Shown here one piece after another: positions 35,328 to 42,086 of a DNA stretch of 64,000 bases. The position numbers and the translations under genes are program-made. The stretch is taken from assembly GCF_901447155.2 (NCBI RefSeq), contig NZ_LR588419.1, positions 17,079 to 81,078 on the forward strand, read 5' to 3'. Origin of the DNA: Peptoniphilus catoniae (lineage in GTDB: Bacteria; Bacillota; Clostridia; Tissierellales; Peptoniphilaceae). The notes below the pieces were generated by a model. The model saw only the letters and a program-made list of their open reading frames with translations, ran no database searches and was not told the origin of the DNA. Position 1 is the stretch's first letter. Every line of letters starts with the position of its first letter.

Positions 35328-35397
35328 CTATATTCTTACTTTAAGTTTACATAAATTTTACATTTACATGATATAAATTATAGGACAGGAGGATTCC

Positions 35398-36318
35398 ATG
35401 GAAGGCAACAAAATGTACGGAGTTATAGATATAGGCTCAAACACTGTTAGGTTTAATATATACAAGGACAATAAAAACAAGTATAGGGTTGTATCAGGCA
35501 AAAAAACTTTTGCCGGTTTAAGCTCCTATGTAGAAGATAATCTAATGACAGAAGCGGGTATAAATAAAGTTATCAAGATCCTTAACAAGTTTAAAAAAAC
35601 TATTTCAGATCTTAATATTAAGGAATACTATATTTTCGCCACTGCTGCAATTAGAAATGTAGACAATTCAACTGATGTTCTTAGTCGAATTAGAGAAGAA
35701 ACGGGACTTGATGTTACTCTTCTTAGTGGAAAAATGGAAGGATTTTGTGATTTTTTAGGTCTTAGTATAGATATTGACATTGAAGAAGGATATATAATTG
35801 ATATAGGCGGTGGCTCCACAGAAATAATTTTAGTAAATCAATCTGAATACGTGGACTCTGTAAGTATACCTGAGGGTTCCCTATCCTTATTTAAAAAATA
35901 TGTATCCGGAGTTATTCCCACTATGGAAAACTATTACGAAATTGAATCTCACATTACCAAGCTCCTTAAAGACTATCCCATACCTATGGTTAAAACAGTT
36001 AACCTTTACGGAATAGGGGGAACTGTTCGTGCAACAGGTAATATATCCCAGGAATTTTTTAGTAAATACACAAACAGGCACATTAACCTAAATGAAGTGG
36101 ACGAACTTATAGTAAGATTTATTAAAAATGATCCTAGGCTTTTAAGAACCACCCTACAGGTAACTCCTGAACGTATTCACACACAGGTTCCCGGTATGAT
36201 TATTTTAAAAAGAGTTATGAGAATGTTTAATATAGGAGAAATTGACATATCTAAAAACGGAGTTAAGGAAGGTTACCTTTACTTAAAACAAAAGGAGATA
36301 AAGGATAATGGATTTTAG
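35398..36318 (+). CDS. ppx: exopolyphosphatase / pppGpp phosphohydrolase (Ppx/GppA)
   Basis: A 306-residue ASKHA-fold phosphatase, comprising only the catalytic Ppx/GppA core. The N-terminal phosphate-binding loop is VIDIGSNTVRFNIY, the second is IIDIGGGSTEI near 140, and the adenosine-type loop YGIGGTVRATG is near 205. The E in ASPER-like block corresponds to TPERIHTQVPGM near 260. It degrades polyphosphate from the ends or hydrolyses pppGpp. It overlaps ppk by 11 bp, so the two opposing polyphosphate enzymes are translationally coupled. AGGAGG precedes the ATG. Confidence 0.9.
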   Translation: MEGNKMYGVIDIGSNTVRFNIYKDNKNKYRVVSGKKTFAGLSSYVEDNLMTEAGINKVIKILNKFKKTISDLNIKEYYIFATAAIRNVDNSTDVLSRIREETGLDVTLLSGKMEGFCDFLGLSIDIDIEEGYIIDIGGGSTEIILVNQSEYVDSVSIPEGSLSLFKKYVSGVIPTMENYYEIESHITKLLKDYPIPMVKTVNLYGIGGTVRATGNISQEFFSKYTNRHINLNEVDELIVRFIKNDPRLLRTTLQVTPERIHTQVPGMIILKRVMRMFNIGEIDISKNGVKEGYLYLKQKEIKDNGF

Positions 36319-38410
36319 TTACACCCAAAATAGAGAGCTCTCATGGATAAACTTTAACAAGAGAGTAATGGAGGAGGCCCTTGGAGAATCAGTGCCCCTA
36401 TTTGAAAAACTTAATTTCCTAAAAATATTCTGTTCCAATTTAGACGAGTTCTTTATGATTAGAGTCGGAGGTCTAACAGATCTAAGTCTACTTAAAGATC
36501 AACAGACTGATAACAAAAGTGGACTTACAGCATCAGAGCAACTTCAAATTATTTTTAATTCCATGGAGGATCTATACAAGAAAAAGGACAAGGTCTTTGA
36601 AACTGTTGAAGCTGAATTTAGAAAAGACGGTATCTATAATTTATCTACCGAAGAACTTACTAAGGCTCAAAGAAAAGCTGTTTATAAATATTTTAAAGAC
36701 TACATAATGCCTGTCCTCTCCCCTTTAACCATAGGTATACAAAGGCCCTTCCCCTTTTTGGAAAACGGCTGCGAATATCTTATTCTTGAAATGGAAAAAA
36801 ACGGAGAAACAAAATACGGCATAATGGCACTGCCTAACATCCTGCCTAAAATAATAAAGCTTACATCATCTACCGGCTATCCCTTTATAAGAACATCAAA
36901 GGTTATTTATGAGTATGCTGAGGAATGCTACCCCAAATCTCAAATAACCGCCAAAACAATAATAAGGGTTACGAGAAATGCCGACCTTTCCGCAGATGAT
37001 GAAATTTCTTATGACGAAGTGGACTACAGGTCCCATATGAAAAAAATCCTTAAAAAAAGAAAAAGACTTCAGGCTGTAAGAGTCGAAGTAAATGAAAAAG
37101 CCAAGGATTCCTTCGAGACCCTTCTATGTAAAGAATTAAACATATCGGCAAATCAAATTATTCAAAGCGATGCTCCCCTTTCCATGGACTATGTAAGTGA
37201 ACTTAGGGACTATCTAAGTGATGAATTTATAAATCAAAATTCCTACAACAATTACCTTCCCAAGCTTGGAGAAAAATTCGGATTTACCGGAGATCTTATA
37301 GACAAGCTTAGAAAAAAAGACTACCTTTTAAGCTACCCCTACGACAGTATGGAATCCTTCCTTAAACTAATAGAACAGGCCTCAACTGATGACAGAGTTG
37401 TAAGTATAAAAATTACCATTTATAGACTTGCTAAAAACTCAAGACTTGTAAACTCCCTTTGCAGAGCTGCGGAAAACGGCAAGGAGGTCCTTGTTATTAT
37501 GGAGCTTAGAGCAAGATTTGATGAGCAAAGTAACCTTGACTACTCAAAACAGCTTTTCGATTCAGGTTGCAACATAATCTACGGAATGGCAGGCTACAAG
37601 GTCCATTCTAAAATCTGCCTAATCACCCTAAAGGATGAAATAGGTTGGAGCTACATAACCCAAATAGGTACAGGCAACTACAACGAGATAACTGCAAGAG
37701 GCTATTCCGACTTGTGCCTTATGACATCAAACTTTGAAATTGGAAAGGATGCAGTGAGATTTTTTAAAAATCTTTCAACGGGAAATCTTGACGGAAAGTA
37801 CAAGTACCTTCTTCAATCGCCTTCCACTTTAAAATCATCGCTGCTTTTAGCAATGGATGAGGAGATTCAAAAAGGTCCTGATGGCTTTATCTTCTTTAAA
37901 ATGAATTCATTAACAGACAGGGACTTTATAGATAAGCTACAAGAAGCCTCCATGGCAGGAGTAAAGGTTCAGCTTATTGTAAGAGGAATTTGCTGTCTGC
38001 TTCCGGGAATAGAGGGCAAGACGGAAAACATAGAAGCAAGGTCAATTGTAGGAAGATTTTTGGAACATGCAAGGGTCTATGTTCTCGGTAAAAATAATCC
38101 CAAGGTCTATATAGGTTCTGCAGACCTTATGACTAGAAACACCGAGCATAGAGTGGAACTCCTTTGCCCCATTCTTGATGACAAGATAAAAGATAGAATA
38201 CTTAAATTTATGGACATACAATTCTCAGACAATATAAAAGGCAGAAGGTTCGGTTCAGATGGAAATTTATACAAGATTATTGATGACAAAGCTAAAATAA
38301 GCTCACAAAACTATTTTATGGAAGAGGAATACAAATTAGAAGAAAGTAAGCCTGAAAAACAAAGCATCCTAAAGTCAATCGTATCAGTCTTTAAAAAACT
38401 CTTTAAGTAA
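36308..38410 (+). CDS. ppk: polyphosphate kinase 1
   Basis: A 700-residue enzyme polymerising the terminal phosphate of ATP into polyphosphate, of the usual PPK1 length. The N-terminal domain starts RELSWINFNKRVMEEA and FCSNLDEFFMIRV. The phospho-accepting histidine is in GYKVHSKICLI, followed by IGTGNYNEITARGYSD; the second phospholipase-D-like half has HARVYVLGKNNPKVYIGSADLMTRN. A lysine-rich C-terminal tail of about 35 residues extends beyond the fold. It is coupled to ppx and ended by a bidirectional terminator. Confidence 0.95.
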   Translation: MDFSYTQNRELSWINFNKRVMEEALGESVPLFEKLNFLKIFCSNLDEFFMIRVGGLTDLSLLKDQQTDNKSGLTASEQLQIIFNSMEDLYKKKDKVFETVEAEFRKDGIYNLSTEELTKAQRKAVYKYFKDYIMPVLSPLTIGIQRPFPFLENGCEYLILEMEKNGETKYGIMALPNILPKIIKLTSSTGYPFIRTSKVIYEYAEECYPKSQITAKTIIRVTRNADLSADDEISYDEVDYRSHMKKILKKRKRLQAVRVEVNEKAKDSFETLLCKELNISANQIIQSDAPLSMDYVSELRDYLSDEFINQNSYNNYLPKLGEKFGFTGDLIDKLRKKDYLLSYPYDSMESFLKLIEQASTDDRVVSIKITIYRLAKNSRLVNSLCRAAENGKEVLVIMELRARFDEQSNLDYSKQLFDSGCNIIYGMAGYKVHSKICLITLKDEIGWSYITQIGTGNYNEITARGYSDLCLMTSNFEIGKDAVRFFKNLSTGNLDGKYKYLLQSPSTLKSSLLLAMDEEIQKGPDGFIFFKMNSLTDRDFIDKLQEASMAGVKVQLIVRGICCLLPGIEGKTENIEARSIVGRFLEHARVYVLGKNNPKVYIGSADLMTRNTEHRVELLCPILDDKIKDRILKFMDIQFSDNIKGRRFGSDGNLYKIIDDKAKISSQNYFMEEEYKLEESKPEKQSILKSIVSVFKKLFK

Positions 38411-38411
38411 T

Positions 38412-38452
38412 AAAAAAAATCGGTAGCGATAAAAAACTACCGGTTTTTTTTA
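38412..38452. terminator. bidirectional terminator, ppk / tadA
   Basis: CGGTAG pairs with CTACCG and the helix is lengthened by A-run/T-run pairs on both sides. The right arm overlaps the TAG stop codon of tadA. Confidence 0.85.
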
Positions 38453-38892
38453 TCCCTTAGGTCGGAAAAAAAATCAGAAATTAAATTAGAGCACTCCTTT
38501 TCCATAAGACCGAAAACACACTGGCAGGTGTGATTAAAATTATAATCCAGTAAATTTATCTTGGAGCCGCAGCAACCGAATCTTTCATTTCTTGCACCTA
38601 TATAAACCTTGTTTATTCTAAAATTTAAAATAGCACCGGCACACATGGCACAAGGCTCCAGAGTAACATACATATCACACATATCAAGCCTGTAGCTTCC
38701 CATAGCTCTTGCAGCATCCCTTAAAGCAACTATCTCCGCATGAAGAGAAGCATCTTTTTCAAACTCCTTTTTATTGAAACCTCTGCCTATTATCTCCTTG
38801 TCCTTAACAATTACACAGCCTACAGGTATATCACCATTTTTATAGGAGATGGTTGCAAGTCTAAGGGCCTCCTTCATATAGATATCTTCCAT
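38437..38892 (-). CDS. tadA: tRNA-specific adenosine deaminase
   Basis: A 151-residue zinc deaminase converting the wobble adenosine of tRNA-Arg to inosine. The zinc and catalytic motif is HAEIVAL (about 52-58) and PCAMCAGAI (about 81-89). The ending with FGCCGSKINLLDY near 105 and the NHTCQCVFGL segment are typical of TadA. I chose ATG 38892 to match the family's N-terminus; its ribosome site (GATGGTG) is weak and the frame stays open to 38910. Other nucleoside deaminases share this fold, but the length and motifs favour TadA. Confidence 0.88.
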   Translation of the reverse strand: MEDIYMKEALRLATISYKNGDIPVGCVIVKDKEIIGRGFNKKEFEKDASLHAEIVALRDAARAMGSYRLDMCDMYVTLEPCAMCAGAILNFRINKVYIGARNERFGCCGSKINLLDYNFNHTCQCVFGLMEKECSNLISDFFSDLRDKKNR

Positions 38893-38978
38893 AAAAATCA
38901 CCATCTTCATACTAACATAAAAATAAAATAAAAAATTTAAAAAATTTTTTATAAAAATGTTTTAAAAAACTTTTATAG

Positions 38979-39008
38979 GGTATTACTTTAATACCAAAGA
39001 ATTATAAT
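38979..39008 (+). promoter_or_regulatory. candidate promoter with palindrome for the large RNA
   Basis: A perfect TATAAT lies at 39003-39008. No TTGACA is present at -35; instead the -35 region is covered by the perfect palindrome GGTATTA-CTT-TAATACC (38979-38995). A regulated promoter is possible. The 140 bp before 39015 holds nothing else of note. Confidence 0.5.
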
Positions 39009-39014
39009 AAATTT

Positions 39015-39637
39015 CTTTGGTGGGACCTTGACAAATCCATCCGATATTTTGTCGTCACCAGGACGTTAATATAGATGTAAGATACCTACATTCATTTAAG
39101 TATTCCATCATCTATTTTAAACTTATAATTTTAAAATCTCCGTAACTTAAGAGTTGGGTTCGGGTTCAGGTTTTATAACGTTAAGTTTAAAAAATATCAG
39201 AAAATGTATTAGAAAAGGTTTAGGTTTATCTCTAAGTAAGTTAGTTAAGGGTTATGTCCCTAATTAGTATGTTTGCTTATAGAAGATAAGTTTGTATTCC
39301 CGTTTAAATATTTAAGATAGGTTTATATAATATTTAAACAACTAGAAGTATTAAAATCAATTGATCTCCTTTCGATTAAAGAATGTTTCCCGACAATTAA
39401 CGAAGAGCAAGTGATTGTTAGAGGAAATTCCATTAAATTTAAATAAATTATGAGATGAATCCTTTAGTTGACAATTGATTAAACAGTCAGGTCGGTAAGG
39501 TTAACCGATTAAATGATAATTTTTATGAATAGAAGGTTGATAGAGTAGTGATTGAACCAAAAGATTTTTGTCGGATGGATTTGTTTAAGATCTAAAAAGA
39601 TAGTGGCATTTATTAAATAAATACACTATCTTTTTTT
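39015..39637 (+). ncRNA. candidate large structured non-coding RNA (about 620 nt)
   Basis: No reading frame of note exists on either strand from 38893 to 39873. The ends of the central 554 nt are joined by a perfect 14-bp helix: ACAAATCCATCCGA (39031-39044) with TCGGATGGATTTGT (39571-39584). Inside are several strong local hairpins: CGTC/GACG (39053-39065), ATGTA/TACAT (39075-39091), AGGG-TTATGT-CCCT with a six-pair extension (39241-39266), the perfect 11-bp GTTTAAATATT/AATATTTAAAC (39302-39339), and TCGGT/ACCGA (39492-39508). A TATAAT lies just upstream and a strong terminator immediately follows. Size, end-closing helix, and solitary transcription recall the ROOL and OLE classes of large bacterial RNAs; I cannot confirm the class. 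It lacks the conserved tmRNA and RNase P sequences. From 39638 to 39873 I see only AT-rich sequence. Confidence 0.6.
39594..39637 (+). terminator. terminator of the large RNA
   Basis: AAAAAGATAGTG pairs with CACTATCTTTTT, and an inner ATTTATT/AATAAAT helix extends it; seven T follow. It ends 53 nt after the closing helix of the RNA and belongs to no protein gene. Confidence 0.9.
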
Positions 39638-39873
39638 ATGTCCTTATTCTTATATCATTATCTCCCTTGTTTTTTAATTAAATTTCTTACAAATTCTTTT
39701 AAGCTAATCCAAATCATTTATAAAAAATCTTATTTTCTTTCGATTTTTATTAATTTATTCATGTTAAAAGGTTAAACGACAAAAAATTCTTCATGCAATT
39801 AAAAATTAAAAGTTTATTAACTATAAACCTTATACAGATTAAGTATGATATTATATTCCAAGGAGGAGATTTA

Positions 39874-40890
39874 ATGAAAAGAAAAATTTCGCTATTATTA
39901 GTATTTATTTTGCTTCTTGCAATACCTGTAAATGTATTTGCAAAGCGTCACGAAAACAGAGACATTAAAATATGGATTAACGACAGATATATAATGAGTG
40001 ACGTTCACCCTTATATTAAAAACAACAGAACCTTCGTACCCTTGAGATTCGTTTCAGAAGAGCTTGGATACAAGGTTACCTGGGAGGGAAAAAGCAGAAG
40101 TGTAATTGTAGAGGATGGATCAAACAAACTTATTTTTAAGGTAGGCTCAGCCAAGGTAAATGTAAATGGAAATTTTGAAACAATTGATGCACCTGTAGGC
40201 CTAAGAGATGACAGAACCTTTGTACCCCTAAGATTTATCTCTGAAAGAATGGGTGGATCAGTAGGCTACGATGTAACTAACAAGGTTGCACTAATAGGAA
40301 ATGTAGATGACTATATACCTGATGCTTACTATGAAATTAAATACTATGAAGGTAATAATCAACCTATAATCTTAAACTTTACAGTTAACTTTTACACTAT
40401 GGAAATAAAAGATAGTTCAGGTAAAACTATTCAGTTTAACGATGACAGAGAAGTTGTAACTTATTTGGAAAAAAATCCACAAGCAGCGCCTGAAAGTACA
40501 AATAATGTACCTACAGATAAACAACTTAAAGACCAATACTATGTTTCCCCTGAGTATCAAGATCCTTTTGTAGGTTCCTGGTATGGTAGAACAAAGACTA
40601 TAGGCACTAATGAATACTATGACGCCTATGCCTATATTGAAAGCACAGGTAAGGGCAAGTATACTATAAGGCATAGATCCATTAAGTCTAACGGATCTGA
40701 ACTTGTAACTGAATCAAATGCTTTTATAAATGAAGACGGAAACTTTGAAGTGGAAGCATCCCATGCAACCACCTTGGCAACAGGAGACTTTAGTTATAGC
40801 TGGTACCATGTCCATGAAGAATATATATTTGACGGAGTGGGATATATGTATGAAAGCTCAGACCCTCTAAGAAACCTAACTAAATATTAA
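39874..40890 (+). CDS. secreted protein with copper-amine-oxidase N-terminal domains
   Basis: A 338-residue exported protein. The signal peptide KRKISLLLVFILLLAIPVNVFA covers residues 2-23. Two repeats of the copper amine oxidase N-terminal type follow (about 30-150), each with the block RTFVPLRF and a closing valine/isoleucine strand. This domain is an anchoring or stalk module in Firmicutes, not an oxidase. Residues 150-338 match nothing I recognise; they are tyrosine-rich with a YYDAYAYIES beta-like part. ATG 39874 has AAGGAGGAG; upstream codons in the open frame lie before it and are not used. A pseudogene remnant with the same domain lies at 56970. Confidence 0.85.
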   Translation: MKRKISLLLVFILLLAIPVNVFAKRHENRDIKIWINDRYIMSDVHPYIKNNRTFVPLRFVSEELGYKVTWEGKSRSVIVEDGSNKLIFKVGSAKVNVNGNFETIDAPVGLRDDRTFVPLRFISERMGGSVGYDVTNKVALIGNVDDYIPDAYYEIKYYEGNNQPIILNFTVNFYTMEIKDSSGKTIQFNDDREVVTYLEKNPQAAPESTNNVPTDKQLKDQYYVSPEYQDPFVGSWYGRTKTIGTNEYYDAYAYIESTGKGKYTIRHRSIKSNGSELVTESNAFINEDGNFEVEASHATTLATGDFSYSWYHVHEEYIFDGVGYMYESSDPLRNLTKY

Positions 40891-40901
40891 AAAACAAATA
40901 A

Positions 40902-40938
40902 AGATCCCCGGATTGAATTATAAATCCGGGGCTTTCTT
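40902..40938 (+). terminator. terminator of the copper-amine-oxidase-N protein gene
   Basis: CCCCGGATT pairs perfectly with AATCCGGGG and AAAG/CTTT extends it, followed by a T-rich stretch. Confidence 0.85.
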
Positions 40939-41044
40939 TATTTATACCAGCTTTAAAACTTTTGATACCTTTAAGTCGCCTAAGTCTTATATAAAATTTA
41001 AAATTAATTTATATGTAAAGTTTCTTTCAATTTCTAAAAAATCG

Positions 41045-41073
41045 TTGACCCTAAAAATTTTTAATACTATGCT
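41045..41073 (+). promoter_or_regulatory. candidate promoter of the class B sortase gene
   Basis: TTGACC (41045-41050) and TATGCT (41068-41073) with a 17-bp spacer, about 130 bp before the ATG. Confidence 0.5.
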
Positions 41074-41203
41074 TCTATATAAGTATAAATTATTGCCTTA
41101 TAATAATTTAAGAACATCATTGTAAAACAAGCTTTTATATACAAGAAGGATAGTTGAATTAACAGGTCTTATTTGTAAATACATAAGATACAAGGAGAAG
41201 AGA

Positions 41204-41935
41204 ATGAAAGGAAAAATTATATCCATTATAAGATTAATTTTAATAGTGGTCTTGGCTATAAGCCTTTATAAAATTTATAACTACTATCAGGCCGGCAAAG
41301 AATATGAAAAAAGTATTGCAGAAGTTCAAGAACAACTTTATACACAGGAAGAACAATCCTCAGGCTACACCATTAACGAGGATGAAATAGCAAGGGGAAG
41401 AATTGCCGACCTTAAATCAGCCTATCCCTTTGTTGTAGCTTGGATAAAAATTCCCCATACAAGTATAGACTACCCCGTAGTAAAGACAAAGGACAACGAC
41501 TTCTTTTTAACCCACAACTACAAGGGAGAATATAATCCCTTCGGTGCCATATATATGGACTTCAGAAATAACGAGCTTTTCACCGACCAAAACACAATAC
41601 TCTATGGACACAACGTAATTAGGGGAGGCAACTTTAGAGACCTTCACCTTTATGAAAAAGAAGGATTTTTTGAAAAATCTCCTTATATAGAAATCTTAAC
41701 AACAGAAGGCTACAAAAAATATCAAATATTTGCCGCCTATATAGCAGGGCCCTTGGACAAGTTCAGAAGTCCAAGCTATAGCCCTGAGGAGGCTGAGGAC
41801 TTAAAGGCATATATAAAAGAAAGAAATATTTTATCAGCTGACCTTCCTGAGGACTTTAAAGATGTTATAACCCTTCAAACCTGTTCGCCGAACAATAAAC
41901 GTCTTGTCATTCAAGGAGTAAAAATAGAAGATTAA
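41204..41935 (+). CDS. srtB: class B sortase
   Basis: A 243-residue membrane-anchored transpeptidase that joins sorted proteins to the cell wall. One N-terminal membrane segment (about 5-23) is followed by the sortase barrel. Catalytic residues are H in LYGHNVIRGGNF near 146, C in TLQTCSPNN near 226 and R in NKRLVIQG near 233. The long helix before the cysteine is the class B insertion. AAGGAGAAG precedes the ATG. No sorting-signal substrate lies next to it; the downstream surface protein uses SLH anchoring, so this looks like a housekeeping or general class B enzyme. Confidence 0.9.
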   Translation: MKGKIISIIRLILIVVLAISLYKIYNYYQAGKEYEKSIAEVQEQLYTQEEQSSGYTINEDEIARGRIADLKSAYPFVVAWIKIPHTSIDYPVVKTKDNDFFLTHNYKGEYNPFGAIYMDFRNNELFTDQNTILYGHNVIRGGNFRDLHLYEKEGFFEKSPYIEILTTEGYKKYQIFAAYIAGPLDKFRSPSYSPEEAEDLKAYIKERNILSADLPEDFKDVITLQTCSPNNKRLVIQGVKIED

Positions 41936-41968
41936 AGGCAAATAAGAACAAAATACAAATAATAATAT

Positions 41969-42010
41969 ACATCCTCCTAACTGAAAATAACAGTAAGAGG
42001 ATGTTTTTTT
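41969..42010 (+). terminator. terminator of the sortase gene
   Basis: ACATCCTC pairs with GAGGATGT across a 20-nt loop, followed by seven T. Confidence 0.8.
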
Positions 42011-42086
42011 GGAATATAGAATTTTATAAGATTAGAGAGTATAATGAAGTTGAATTTGTTAAATAAAACACACGAGGAGATGTTCT

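Noticed and set aside
39015-39637. tmRNA, RNase P RNA, 6S or SRP RNA as identity of the structured RNA
   Set aside because: The conserved sequences I know for these (for example the RNase P GAGGAAAGTCC block or tRNA-like ends of tmRNA) are not present, and the length is too great for 6S or SRP RNA.
41969-42010. ACATCC/GGATGT repeat before the SLH gene as a further copy of the shared box
   Set aside because: It is a terminator hairpin with seven T after it, lacks the TTTCGGGTGA core and has no -10 at 19 bp.
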